Notes: a model not told the origin generated them from the sequence alone. 64,000 nt of DNA from Paguma larvata (GCA_030068075.1 CM057826.1:97329804-97393803), one strand, 5' to 3'. Numbered from the stretch's first letter, positions 37,601 through 48,123 are shown. Numbers and translations: made by a program.

Positions 37601-40600
37601 CAGAGCAGTGGACTGTGTTTTACACCTTCTGCATCTGCATGAATTGCCTTTGAAAAGGCAGTTCTGTTCTCCCCAAAGAAGTTGGAGAACCACTTTTCTG
37701 ATCCATCATGCATCTGCACTTTGTTGGAAATAGAAATGACAAAATGATGAAAAGAAAGAAATGAATAAAACATGTTTACACCTGAGATAATATCCTCAGG
37801 ACTTCAAATCTTTACCCAGAGAAAAAGACACACTCCTTCCCTTGGATCTCTCTTTTGTTCCTTCTAACTTTGCTATCCATCCCAATAATAAGCAAATTAA
37901 AAAGTTAGAAATGCATTGCATGATACAGTCTAATAGAGGGCACACAGGTTGGTGTGGTGGTTGACTATGTGACCTCTGGTGTCTAGTGGCCTGAGTTCAT
38001 TATCCCAGCTCCAGCACCCATTAGCTGTGTGCCTTGGCCAAGTGCCTTAATCCCTCAGTTTGTCCATCTGTAAAATGGGGGTGATATATAGCACCCATCT
38101 TATAGGATTGATATAATTAAATGTGATATTCCATGGCAGACTTAGGACAGTATCTTCCATGTTATAAATGTTCCATAAATATTAAACAGGTAATCATATA
38201 CTTACTGTTACATTGAAGCACACTTTGAGCAATTGCTTCTCAGATCAGCCTTTCTCCTTTTCTGCAGCTTGCATTCAAAAGAAGCTTTACTAGCTTTCCA
38301 AGTGTTGCCTTGAGTTGAAAAATCCCTGTGTGATAGGAACACAAGCCATGAATCCATCCCTCCCGGCCCCACCTTCTGGGCCTAGGCACAATCCAGACCC
38401 TCCCTGACTTCACTGGGGTTGTTTTACTTGGAGTCCACTTAAAATGCCAAGATCTAAGCAAAGTGAAAGCACATCCGTCCTCATGCGGGCCTGGGTGTGG
38501 ATTCACCTGGGCAGGGCCCATCGCCGCGGGTAACCTGTCTCATCCTCATCACTGTTTCTGACAGCTCTGTGGGAAGGAATTCAACCGGATGCACAACCTA
38601 ATGGGCCACATGCACCTGCACTCTGACAGCAAACCCTTCAAGTGTCTCTACTGCCCGAGCAAATTCACCCTAAAGGGGAACCTGACGCGCCACATGAAAG
38701 TCAAGCATGGGGTCATGGAGCGTGGCCTCCATTCTCAAGGTAATCACTCTTCTAGGAAGCACCCTAGGCTGCTGGGGCTGGTGGATGACAAAAAAGGGAG
38801 CTAAACTTGTTTTAGGGGGCTTTGCTTTGGCAGGGGGTATTATTCTTGTTTAAAAAGGGATCATAGTTTCAAGACCATAGGAGAGGAGCCGAAGCAGGCT
38901 TACAATGTTACTCTAACTAATACAAGGCTACTATCTGAAGGTACTGAATAAAAGTGAATTACAGGGACAAATGAGAATATCGTAAGCATGCCAGTCAGTA
39001 TGATGATTAGTTCTTGCTTCAGACGCCACACCAGGTGCCTTGCTTCCTTTAACCTTGACAGCAACTCAAGGCTGGAGGAACTTCTATTATCCTTATTTTA
39101 CAGATGGGGAGAACTGAGGCTTCAGGAGACTGATATGCCCAAAGATGCACAACTGAAAAGTGGCAGAGTCAGGATTTGAACACAGACCTTTAATCCTGAC
39201 ATTAAAGCCTTTATTGTATCCATTTCATCACACTGCTGTTAAAGGACATGTGTTTTTTTTCTTTTTCTTTCCTTTCTAAAAAACAGGCATGTAAGCTCTG
39301 CTTCCACAGAAGGATGTGTGTAACAGGCTGGGTCTCCTCCTGTTCACAACCAGATGCACCCAGGGGTGGCTTTCCTGCTTGGCAGGACTCACTGGCCCAT
39401 CTGTAGAGCAGGGGCTTCCATCTTCTCCACTGAGCCCTAACTGAACTGCTAAGAAGTTCTCACTTTAGTGCCAGGGCCCTTAGCTGTGACAAATTTATGT
39501 TCCAGAGCCACTGAGTTCAGCAGGTCACTCTTTAGTTACTTAACCAAGCAGTCCTTCATTGAACAGACAATAAATGCATTTCTATCCAAAGCGTTGCACT
39601 AGGTGCCATGGAAGATACCAGGAGGATGAGACCATCTTGATCCCTAGAAAGTCTGTGTGAGGGGAGAGAAGACACACATTTATGCAACTTACAAAATCAT
39701 GTTAACTGCTGTTTGCCAATACCCGTATGATTAAAGTATGGCACTAGGCACTTCAGAAATCCTATTGCTTGCACCCACAGTGTCCCAAAGTAGACTGCGT
39801 TGTTGTCATTTCATATAAGAGGAGACCAAGGCTGAGGGGCTCAGTGTCATACCACAGGTCTGAAGGCAGAACTGGGATTCCAACTCAGGAATTTCTGAAT
39901 TAAGTCCGTGCTTACCACACCAGGTGAACATGAATTTGTTCATGTTGCCTGCATCTCTTAGTCCTTCCAGAGAGGTGGTCAAGCAGGCATATACCATCGT
40001 AAATAAAATGCACACATACACCCGCAGCATGAAACAGAATGATTATAGTTTCCAAATTTTTCACCCACTGAGTTTATAGTGCTCCTGAGTGACAGGGAAC
40101 TGTGGTCATCATAAAACAAAGCCCAGAGTTTTATGCAAAAGCCCTGAAAAAATTCTGGTTACAAAACAAAAGCAGTTTTCTTTCTCCGAGATTGGTTTTC
40201 TACTGAATTGTTCCTTGCATCTGTAGTTGCCTGAACCAATTTCCAACGTAAGCCTGGATTTTTCCAGAACAAGTGAAGTTTGTTCAGTCACTGGGGTTAG
40301 GGACGGAAGGCAATGGTGAGACATTCATCCACTTGAAAGCTTAGCCTCGTCACCACGACTTACCTACCGCATATGGATGCTCAAATCCTAAAAGGCACTT
40401 AACGACTCTGTCATTCTTCTGGAAAAATAAAGAGCATCACTATGTATCAGAGAGATGCTTTGAAAGTTAACAGACTTTCAACAATTTTAATGTTTTCATC
40501 TACAAAAGGTGTTAGCGCTTTTTCACTCTAGTGTTTGAAATGGCTCAAAAATCATGACTCAGATTAAAGAGCCTCCCATGCCCCTGACAAGATTAAAGCT

Positions 40601-42134
40601 AAAGACAGATTCATTGCCTGACGATAAGGCAGGCAGACCTGGACATCTGCCCCCACCCAAAAAGCCCGGTTCTGCCCGCCTCCTTCTTGGGGCCTGGCTC
40701 TTGGCTCACCAGGGACAGAGACCTGCAAGATCAAATCCGGTGGAGCCCTACTATGTGTCGTTGGCTCCTGAAAAGTCCCTTCCTATAGGGTCCTCAAAGT
40801 GAAACTGAAAGTGAGACCCTTTTTTGTCACTGTGCCCAACAGCAGGGATGCTTGTGGTTGGACACAGGGGCTTTGGAGCTCCTCAGGGGAGGCTCTTTGT
40901 GCCCTCTCTACTCTGTTTGTTCTTAGGAGGCCCGGTTATGGGGCGGCCTCTTTGTCCCAAATCGTGTATTTTTGTGGGGTTTTTTTTCAAGATGAAAATA
41001 CCCTTGTTATGATTTTATTACTTCTTCTGGTAAAATATATGCTCACTGAAAATAAGAAATACATTAGAATTGAAGAGAAAAATGTCTGAATTTTTCAGAT
41101 TTTGATGTAAATTCTTCCAGATATTTAGATAAAGATAGATAAAATTGGGTCTACACTATAAATATATATGGAAATAATATATAGAGAATACCTTTTTATA
41201 ACCATTCGTAGGGCTCTACATCTTCTACACATGGTTCATTGTATTATTTATCTAAACAAACCTCTATCATTTCAGTTTCACTATAAAAAATGTGATGAGC
41301 GTCCTTACCGTATACTTTGTGCACCTGTCTATTTTCATAGTTTAAATTCTCAGTGGCATAATTGCTAAGTCAGAGATATGCTTATTTTAAGCTTTTGGTA
41401 CATGTTGCCAAATTTACCTTAAGGAAGTTATACTGATGCAAACTTCATCTGTGACAAGGCCCATCTCTCCACAGCCTTACTGGGAATTTATTTTTAAAAT
41501 GTAAAATCAAACTATACTAAATGGCCTTGGGTACCACCCGATGACCCATTTTCACAGCTTTTCCCGGGGCCTGAATGTTGCTTTTGCTCTCACAGGTTTT
41601 GGAAGGGGGCGACTCGCCCTGGCGCAGACGGCGGGAGTGCTGAGGGGTCTGGAGCAGGAGGAACCCTTTGACCTTTCCCAGAAGCGTGGGGCGAAGGGGC
41701 CTGCGTTCCAGTCAGATGGGGAGAGCGCCCGGGGCAGCTCCTGCCATGAGGAAGAGGAGGAGGACAACAGCTACGAAGTGGGGCGAGACAGCCCCGGCCC
41801 GGACCCCCAGTCCGGGCAGCCCTGCACCCTCCAGGATCTCACCACCCAGGCCGAGCAGGCTCCCAGGGCGCTGGAGGACACCTGTGAGGAGGAGGAGAAG
41901 GAGGACAAGCCAAAGGGAGAGCACCAGGAGAGGGGCAAGGACAGCCCGGGGGCAGAGGGCAGCCAGGAGAGAGAATCTGCGCACAGGGCGGAGTGTCTCC
42001 GCTTCAGGGCTCTGCAGAGTGCTCGGAGGGGCCCCTCCTTTTCTGATTACCTGTACTTCAAGCACAGAGATGAGAGTTTAAAAGAATTACTGGAGAGGAA
42101 AATGGAAAAACAAGCAGTGCTTTTAGGTATCTAA
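24416..42134 (+). CDS. ZNF366: ZNF366 (DC-SCRIPT) coding span, join of four exons
   Basis: The coding sequence is the join of 24416-25747, 28894-29085, 38565-38739 and 41596-42134, totalling 2238 nt and 745 residues plus TAA. Seen: a proline-rich N-terminal region (about 1-250), eleven C2H2 fingers from residue 255 to 556, then an acidic C-terminal tail with PFDLS at 590-594. Every junction is GT-AG and keeps frame (phases 0, 0, 1). The content, finger order and length match mammalian ZNF366 (human about 744 residues). Known of the family: this nuclear zinc-finger protein is expressed strongly in dendritic cells. It binds nuclear receptors such as the oestrogen receptor and represses transcription by recruiting CtBP and histone deacetylases. 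The start is the ATG at 24416, which has A at -3; the in-frame TTG nine bases upstream is not a plausible start. No frameshift or premature stop is seen, so the copy looks intact. Non-coding 5' exon(s) were not located. Confidence 0.97.
24690..25900. other. Intragenic CpG/GC-rich island over ZNF366 exon 2
   Basis: Across about 1.2 kb the sequence is strongly GC-rich with frequent CG dinucleotides, while the flanks are AT-rich and CpG-poor. The island covers the coding exon rather than a visible promoter. Possible reasons are codon bias from GC-biased conversion or a real unmethylated internal island. The sequence alone cannot tell these apart. Confidence 0.7.
25748..28893 (+). other. ZNF366: ZNF366 intron between coding exons 1 and 2
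   Basis: The 3.1-kb intron is GT-AG. It contains a MIR copy (about 27135-27330) and nothing else recognised. A MIR3-like trace near 27790-27910 is too weak to list separately. Confidence 0.9.
27135..27330 (-). repeat. MIR SINE
   Basis: gtgtatcaggtgctttacct, catttaatcctcttcaacaa and gatgaagacactgagacatg are antisense MIR in order. Confidence 0.75.
28894..29085 (+). CDS. ZNF366: ZNF366 second coding exon (fingers 8-9 and start of 10)
   Basis: The acceptor is ttccctccag|GGCGTGAAG and the donor is GCAAG|gtgggc. The 192 nt encode residues 445-508 in phase 0-0. Fingers 8 (451-471) and 9 (479-499) are complete. The exon ends just after the first cysteine of finger 10 (C507-K508), so the second cysteine comes from the next exon. 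The linkers TNIRAYQ and SDVKPFK are as expected for this family. Read-through of the donor would continue to a stop ending at 29280. Confidence 0.96.
33241..33322. repeat. CT-rich tract and (GA)n tract
   Basis: A polypyrimidine stretch (33241-33273) is followed by a GA run (33302-33322), so the two tracts are mutually complementary. Confidence 0.9.
33950..34110 (-). repeat. MIR SINE
   Basis: atttattgagctcttactat, atctcatttgatccttacaa and gcattttacagaaaagaaaa match antisense MIR. Confidence 0.75.
34206..34346 (+). mobile_element. CAN-SINE, short form
   Basis: The tRNA-like head (ggagtgccttggtggctcag ... gagttcaagctccgcatc) passes directly into an AAATA/A-rich tail; the CT-rich body is absent. 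The target duplication acgtttgttcca/acatttgttcca flanks it. Confidence 0.9.
34423..34700 (+). mobile_element. CAN-SINE with expanded CT and AAAT tails
   Basis: The head is agggccccatgggtggttcc. The body reads gctcaggtcatgatcccagg. A long CT/CCTT tract (about 34549-34627) follows, then AAAT and AAAC tandem units (about 34630-34700). The tail tandem repeats are probably variable in length. Confidence 0.9.
37945..38190 (+). repeat. MIR SINE
   Basis: It is near full length: ctgagttcattatcccagct, ttagctgtgtgccttggcca, cctcagtttgtccatctgta and aaatgttccataaatatta. Confidence 0.85.
38565..38739 (+). CDS. ZNF366: ZNF366 third coding exon (rest of finger 10 and finger 11)
   Basis: The acceptor is ctgacag|CTCTGTGGG and the donor is TCTCAAG|gtaatc. 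The 175 nt encode residues 509-566 plus the first base of codon 567. The exon completes finger 10 (507-527). It carries finger 11 (535-556), whose histidines are spaced HMKVKH rather than the HxxxH of the other fingers. The exon ends in phase 1, so the last coding exon must supply two bases of a glycine codon. Without splicing the frame runs to a stop ending at 38804. Confidence 0.96.
39010..39245 (-). repeat. MIR SINE
   Basis: attttacagatggggagaac, agtggcagagtcaggatttg and atcacactgctgtt follow the antisense MIR order. Confidence 0.8.
39555..39690 (-). repeat. L2-type LINE 3' fragment
   Basis: cattgaacagacaataaatg and gcactaggtgccatggaaga resemble the antisense L2 3' region. Confidence 0.45.
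39765..39935 (-). repeat. MIR SINE
   Basis: ggagaccaaggctgaggggc and agaactgggattccaactca match antisense MIR core. Confidence 0.65.
41596..42134 (+). CDS. ZNF366: ZNF366 last coding exon (CtBP-binding acidic tail)
   Basis: The acceptor is tgctctcacag|GTTTTGG. The exon encodes residues 567 (part) to 745 and the TAA at 42132-42134. PFDLS (residues 590-594, bases 41664-41678) fits the PxDLS consensus bound by CtBP corepressors, and this motif is established for human ZNF366. It is followed by acidic stretches (EEEEED at 618-623 and a later EEEEKED) and a basic/amphipathic end (KELLERKMEKQ). The acidic middle is the least constrained part of the protein. The final ~35 residues (from SFSDYLYFKHRDES) look conserved and may have a separate role (inference). 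Confidence 0.95.
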
Positions 42135-42373
42135 GTGGACAGCTTTAAAATTACATTTGGAAAATGAGAACGAGGCAGTTCAAATATAGCTCTCTGCACG
42201 AGCTATCATTTGCTGGAGACTGGCAAATGGTGCAGATCTTTACAAATGGCCCGGACTAAAGGAGCAAGGATTGTCCTCCCTAATACAAATGCTTCTCAGG
42301 TCATTCCTTGGGCCCTTGATTTTTAACACGCATGCGGGGGCTTCTTCAGTGCTATTTCATGCTTCTCCAGTAT

Positions 42374-42379
42374 AATAAA
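42374..42379 (+). terminator. Candidate poly(A) signal, proximal
   Basis: AATAAA lies 240 bases after the ZNF366 stop. A GT/T-rich stretch begins about 45 bases later, around 42420-42450. It is plausible as a short 3' UTR end. Confidence 0.4.
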
Positions 42380-43059
42380 CTGTACATATTCTAAATACCT
42401 GATTATAAGCAGATGCTAAGGTGGTTTTAGAAATTCTGTTTTCCTTTGACTAATATGTAATACGTGGTAGATTTCTTTTTAGTTGCAAAACTATGGTGCT
42501 TGACATGTTATCTTATTAATGATGATTTAGTTGAATGTGTGGAAGTTAAAATATTTTTCCTGATAGATGAAAATGTTAGTAGTTGTATATGTAAAAATTG
42601 CCTTTATTGAACCATCCAAAATGCCAAAAATGACAAAGGAGGGGGAGGCACTGAAGAGAATATTCTCAAGTAGTTGCTGTAGATAAAAGATAACATTTTA
42701 AAAATCATGAATAATTTTAACTAATGAAAACCCAGCAGAACTTAGATCCTTGCCTGGGTCTGCCTTGTTCCCCAGCAGCTTCTGTGATCAGATGTGGCAT
42801 GTGGCGTATATTTTCAGATGGTCCCCAAAGTGGTCAGTGTGTCCAGGCTCACCTCTTGTGTCCTGAGCGGAGCTCCCTCCTGGAGACCTTGCTCTGAAGC
42901 CTCATGCCCCACAAAGCGGCTGCAGGAAGAGTTGTCACCTTAAGTGCACTGGGTTTCTCGATGCCAGAGCCAGGGGCGTGGGGAGGGACTCTCGAAATCT
43001 GAGCACTGCTTATTTAGAGTATTACAATAACCGTCACGTAATTACTGGTAAGCAGATTC

Positions 43060-43250
43060 TGGGCTGTGTTCTCAAAGCTGCCTGCACATCAGAATCACCT
43101 AGGGGAACCTTAAAAACAAATGCCAAGGCTGAGGCCTCAGCCCTGAGATTCTGATTTAACTGGTCTAGTGGAGCCCCCGAATGGGTATTTTTTTTAAAAG
43201 CTTCCCCCAGATGATTCTGATATGCCGCCAGGGTTGAGAAAGACTGACAA
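43060..43250 (+). repeat. MER5A/5B-like DNA transposon fossil
   Basis: gttctcaaagctgcctgcac, atcagaatcacctaggggaa, gagattctgatttaactggt and a closing gttgagaaagactg are in MER5 order. Confidence 0.75.
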
Positions 43251-43378
43251 AGCTAAAACAGGGGCTCCATAAATATTCGTTTCTGGTTTCAGATTCATTA
43301 AAATAGAGAGGAGGAGACCTTGAAATCATACTGCTGACTTAGGGCTTCTTACCTTTTCTGTAAGAGCCTCTTGACGTA

Positions 43379-43430
43379 AACACGCACATGCATGCACACA
43401 CACACGCGCGCACACACATACACACACACG
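43379..43430. repeat. (AC)n/(CG)n alternating microsatellite
   Basis: About 50 bases of almost unbroken purine-pyrimidine alternation, with a central CGCGCG. Confidence 0.92.
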
Positions 43431-43631
43431 CTCTTGTATAATCACACAATTTTGTGCTACAAGATGATGCCTGTGATGTTTATGGTCACTTAATATGTTT
43501 AAAAATACATCGCCTGCCTACAGTGACTAATCCTTTCTTCCTAGATGCTTGAATCATGATTCTAGTCAGGGGTGAAGACTACCATGGGTGGGTTGAGCCC
43601 AGCAGTAGGCTTTCCTTCGGCATGCGTGACG

Positions 43632-43637
43632 AATAAA
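43632..43637 (+). terminator. Candidate poly(A) signal, distal
   Basis: AATAAA is followed by a TG/T-rich stretch around 43692-43715 (tactgtgtctatgtttatg). It would give a 3' UTR of about 1.5 kb. Confidence 0.4.
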
Positions 43638-44434
43638 GCAATGCTTACAGGATGTCACATACCTGTGACTGGCCATAAGCAGTAACCCTCTGGTACTGTG
43701 TCTATGTTTATGTAAAAACTGCCTCTTGATTTGTAGTTTCAACTCTTATTCGTAGAGTTAGGTACTGTTTATTATTTTGCTTTCTCTCCTCCTAAGGTTC
43801 CCAGTACATTTCTTTAGAAGAACTGGCCCATCTCTGACTGCTGGATGCAGCTTTTTCTTTCGGCCAAAGTGCTTCCCCCTCAGCCTCATCTACTTCTAAT
43901 TATCCACCTGAGGGCCTTGTCAATCCTTGACGCATTTCTCCTGCTGCCTTGGTTGAAGCTCTTTCTTTCAGCCCCACCACCATGACAAAGAGTCAGAGCT
44001 GCCTGGGTTTCCTACTGCCCCCATGTCCTGAGGTCAAGCACCTGCAAAGGGGATGGTAAGTGCAATCGGGTGGGATTCTGTGGTGCAAGCACAGCTCTGT
44101 TCCAGGAAACCGTTCCAAGTCCTCAAAGGGGCAACTTGCCTTCTATTCGTTATTAATGTAGCTTATTAGTGCCTCTAATGAAATCATCCAGGAGGCTGGC
44201 AGCATGTCCGTGAGGCCTACAGCTGTGGGGGTCCTCTTACATGTTCATTCTTTCAGTAGTCTTGTGTTGAAGACATACCATAATGGCTGCAGACTTCCAG
44301 TTTGTTCTGGGTATGCCTCGCTGGAACAGGAACCAGGAAATCTAGAATAGCAAGCTCTGATCTTTTCCAACCAAATGAATCATGTGGGTATGTTTGAGGA
44401 ACAAGTTCATGTTGAGATGGAGAGAGCATGGTCT

Positions 44435-44660
44435 AGAATGGTGGTTTCCAAATTGTGGACCGAGGAGCCAGAGATCCCTCTTGGGCCCCTCCAGAGCTGC
44501 TAGGGGAGAAGGAGAGACTCTTAGCCTTCATGGCCACTTCATTAAAAGTGGCTCAAATTTCATCTGTTTTTCATGTTAGCCTTCCAAGTACTAACATGAA
44601 GTCTCCTTTTCAAAGGAGAAAAAAATGTCTAAGAAAAGTAAGAAGTGTTATGAAGTGTAT
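44435..44660. repeat. Old hAT-like MER element, tentative
   Basis: ggtggtttccaaattgtgga resembles the end of hAT/Charlie-type elements. The remainder is too diverged to place. Confidence 0.35.
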
Positions 44661-44867
44661 TATAAAGCCTGTTTTTAGCTCTTGACTCTGGGTATGAGAG
44701 ACTTAATTAGATCTAGCCTGATGGTAAATATATACTGACTTGGTGAGAAATATGGCCAAAATCTTGTTGAGTGATCAACATCTGGTTTCCTTGGAACAAC
44801 CCTGGTTTATACCTTTGTCCTGGGGTAATTGCTAAGAGTGCCACCTTAACTCTCAAAAGGATTTGAT

Positions 44868-45036
44868 TTTGGGTGCCTTAGGTGGCTCAGTTGGTTGAAT
44901 TTCTGACTCTTGGTTTTGGCTCAGGTCATGATTTTGCGGTTCATGAGATTGAGCTCCACGTTGGGCTCTGTGTTGATAATGCAGAGCCCGCCTGGGATTT
45001 TCTCTCACCCTCTCTCTCTGCCTCTACTCCATGCGC

Positions 45037-45075
<39 letters not shown>

Positions 45076-45103
45076 AAACAAGTAAACTTATAAAAATAAA
45101 TAG
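44868..45103 (+). mobile_element. CAN-SINE, first of a tandem pair
   Basis: It has the head gggtgccttaggtggctcag and body gctcaggtcatgattttgcg, then a long uninterrupted CT run (about 45040-45072) and the tail aataaacaagtaaactt. Confidence 0.92.
45040..45072. repeat. (CT)n microsatellite inside SINE
   Basis: About 16 CT units in the CT-rich body of the SINE. It is likely to vary in length. Confidence 0.92.
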
Positions 45104-45107
45104 GATT

Positions 45108-45320
45108 CTAGGGGTGTCTGAGTGGCTCAGTCAATTAAGTGTCCAACTCTTGATTTGGCTCAGGTCATGATCTCATGGTTTGTGAGTTCAAGCTCCACAT
45201 CAGGCTCTGCACTGACAGCACAGAGTCTTCTTGGGTTTCTGTCTCCCTTTTTCTCTAACCTTCTCCTACTTGCTCTCTAGCTCTCTCTCAAAATAAATAG
45301 AAATAAAATTTTAAAAAAGT
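45108..45320 (+). mobile_element. CAN-SINE, second of a tandem pair
   Basis: It begins a few bases after the tail of the previous copy with ggggtgtctgagtggctcag and ends in aaaataaatagaaataaaa. It has the same orientation. Confidence 0.92.
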
Positions 45321-46469
45321 ATCCCAATTTGGGTGATCAATTATATGGACACCTTGTGCCTAACTGCAGAGCTAAGGGTAGAGTTGGCCCACCTTGCCTA
45401 ATGAGCTAGTTAACCCGAATGCAAACCTGAAGGAGAGTCCATGGAGAATTAAGGAATAAAACCATCCAAGGTTACCAGCACTCTAAGGGCCAGGACAGCA
45501 TGGCATTCATCTCCTTATGACACTCTGAAAATAGGTCACTACCAAATGCTTTCCAGGCTTTTGACCATTGTCACTCTGAAACAGCCGACTGACCAGTCGA
45601 GTGGCAGGCATATTTTTCTTTTATCCTTTTTATTCAGGCCTATGATTTTGCCCCTCTTTTTGCTTTCTAATTCCTCTTTCATTCTTTCTTTTTAAAAATT
45701 TGACTCCCCATTGGCCATGAGACTGAGGCTGAACTTTCATATAATGCCACAAGGGTATCCGGTATATTTGTATATGAGTAGCTGCATGAGAAAGCCCAGT
45801 GTGCATACTGTATTTATTAAGTCCTAAAGGCATTTAATAAAATATTAACATCGCGTTTTGAATCATGATCTTGGTCTGCTTTGCTGGAACAAAATGTAAC
45901 AGAGCTAATGTTTAAAATCCTTCACATATTTGGACAACATTACACCAAATGTTGATTTTGTACAGAATTCTGGCTCACTATTTAAAAACTAAAACTCCAA
46001 GTGTGTAGCAACCCAAGTTGTGAATATCACTTTCTGCTTCAGTCATAAAGCAGTTTACCTGAAAATACCATGTAACCTATATTTTGTTAATTTAAGCAAA
46101 TAAAGACTCGTTGAAAATCCTGAGTTAATTATTTGCAAATGCCCAAAATTTTGCAAGGAAACTGCCACTGTCAGTGTCTCATCCCTGCCCTCATACCTTT
46201 AGCCATGGAGGTTCTCTTTGGTTGGGGCCTCAATCCCAGGAAGACATAGATTTTGCATTCTCCCTGCCCCAAAGCTTCACAAAGGATTGATGAACCTCAG
46301 ACCATCTGCAGGCAGGTGACACCTTCCTCATTCTCTTTTTATTTCCCATGAAGGAAAACTAGTTCTAGAAGGGCATCATGAGGAAGTAGGAGGTTAGCAG
46401 CAAGACTGCCTTATTCTGAATCAAGCTCTTTCTAGGATAAAGTTCAACCAACAGGTCATGTACTATACT

Positions 46470-46725
46470 GGGCATGAGCACAGATTCTGGTGTCAGGTTC
46501 CTGGATTTAAAGCCAAGCTCTGCTACTTGTAATATTTGAGACCTGTGACCAGTTTGTGAACCTCTGTGCCTCAGTTTCCTCACCTATAAAATGGGATTAG
46601 GTGATATAAATCCCAAATTTATATGTTGACCAAGTTGTTTGTAGGTTAAATGAGTTAATATATGCAAGACTTGAAAAGTGTTTGGCTCACTGTGTATGCT
46701 ATGTAAGAATTTGCCACTGTTATCA
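46470..46725 (+). repeat. MIR SINE
   Basis: gcacagattctggtgtcagg, cctcagtttcctcacctata, taaatgagttaatatatgca and gtgtttggctcactgtgtat are all in MIR order. Confidence 0.85.
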
Positions 46726-46839
46726 ACGAAGTGGCTAGAAAACTGAACATTCAGCTCCCCTTCTCAACAGAGAACTCACAAAGCTGTGTTGGAATGGGAA
46801 GTTGATATTTCTGAGACAGCTTCTTTCCTAAACATTATA

Positions 46840-47035
46840 CCGTCTTATCTGCCAAGCACCATGCCAGGTAATTACACACTTGATTTTATTCAACCTCACA
46901 CAACCCTGAGAGGCAAATGTTGTTATTTCCATTTTACTGAAGAAGAAATGGAGGTTCAACAGAGTAAAATAACTTGCTCCAAATGACCTAGTTAGCAAGT
47001 TTCATTTGCTGCAAAAGCATGTAGCCTATACCAGG
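46840..47035 (-). repeat. MIR SINE
   Basis: tctgccaagcaccatgccag, ccctgagaggcaaatgttgt and ccattttactgaagaagaaa match antisense MIR. Confidence 0.75.
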
Positions 47036-47744
47036 TTGGTTTCTTTGCAAGTAGATGATGAGACAAATCTGGGTGCAAGATGTTTAATAGGGATTAGCAC
47101 CAGTGAAAAGAAAGGGCAGAAAAGAAGACTGAATAAAAAGAGAAGATAAACTGTGAGGTAGGCCTGACCAAGCCTCACCCAGCATAGCCGGCAGTTCTGG
47201 GCAAGTATTGCCCATCAGAGTTATGCCATGTTGGACAGTGATGTCCTGGCCTTTTACATCCACCTTGCTCAGGTATAGGCTGCCCCGGGAAAGGCAAGAT
47301 CTCAGGATGGTGTGACTCTGTACCAGGGACAGACCCTGTAGCAGGGACAGACCCTGAAGGAGCCAGTGACTGGAAGCTGTCCCCACAACTCAGTACAAGT
47401 CCTTCCTTGAAGAGACACTGCTTAACTCATCTCTGTGTCTACTACCACCCACCCTTTGCCTCATTCCAATCCACTTCTTCATGTACATTCATGGGGCATC
47501 TCCACCAGGATACCAGTGGGTCTCTCTTTCTGAAGGAAAACTTAGAAGAGGAAGATGAGTGGGATAAACTTTAGCCCCCACTCCTGTAATGAGTCTAGGA
47601 GAAATAGCTGATGCATATTTTCTTCCTCCATGACCTATCTGGATCCCTGTCACCATCAGATAGCACCTCTGCTTGTCTCAGCGGCTTTTCAAGTAATGTG
47701 ACCCAGATCCTCATCCCCAAAGCATCTGAGCCTTGACCACCGTG

Positions 47745-48123
47745 TTGCTATGTTGTTTGAGTCCTCCCACCCCAAATTCATATGTTGAAGCCCTTAACCC
47801 TAGTGTGATGGTATTTGGAGGTAGGGCCTTTGGGAGGTAATTAGGTTTAGATGAAGTCATGAAGACGGAGGCCCCTCCATAATAGGCTTAGTGTCCTTAC
47901 CAGAAGAGGAGGAGACCAGAGCCATGTGAGGACTTTCTGCAGCATTTGAGAATGCAGCAAGAAGGGAGCCATTTGCAAAATTGGAAGCAGGCCCTCATTA
48001 GACAAAGAACCTGCCAGCACCGTGATCTTGAAATTCCCAACTCTAGAACTGAGAGAAATAAATGTTACTGCTTGAGCCACTCAGTCTATGTATTTTGTTG
48101 CAGCAGCCCAAGTGGACTAAGAC
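47745..48123 (+). mobile_element. MLT1A-like solo LTR (ERVL-MaLR)
   Basis: Phrases in order are caaattcatatgttgaagcc, tgatggtatttggaggtagg, ccatgtgaggactttctgca, agagaaataaatgttactgc and agcccaagtggactaagaca. The LTR is near complete with no internal viral genes. It is an ancient, inactive retroviral relic and carries an AATAAA at about 48056. Confidence 0.88.

Larger units (their letters stand above)
29086..38564 (+). other. ZNF366: ZNF366 intron between coding exons 2 and 3
   Basis: The 9.5-kb intron is GT-AG. It contains two CAN-SINEs (34206-34346 and 34423-34700), MIRs (33950-34110 and 37945-38190) and CT/GA simple repeats near 33241-33322. The remainder holds no gene or element that I recognise. 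Confidence 0.9.
38740..41595 (+). other. ZNF366: ZNF366 intron between coding exons 3 and 4
   Basis: The 2.9-kb intron starts gtaatc and ends ctcacag. Two antisense MIRs and an L2-like piece are present (39010-39245, 39765-39935, 39555-39690). No other feature is recognised. Confidence 0.9.
42135..43700 (+). other. ZNF366: Probable ZNF366 3' UTR
   Basis: This AT-rich sequence follows the TAA. It contains AATAAA at 42374-42379 and at about 43632-43637. An old MER5-type repeat (about 43067-43250) and an AC/CG microsatellite (43379-43430) lie between them. The true end of the transcript cannot be set from sequence alone; transcripts could end after either signal. Confidence 0.5.

Noticed and set aside
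40554..40802. 82-codon frame in the last intron, rich in Pro/Lys
   Set aside because: No start context or acceptor/donor pair that would place it in ZNF366. Treated as chance.
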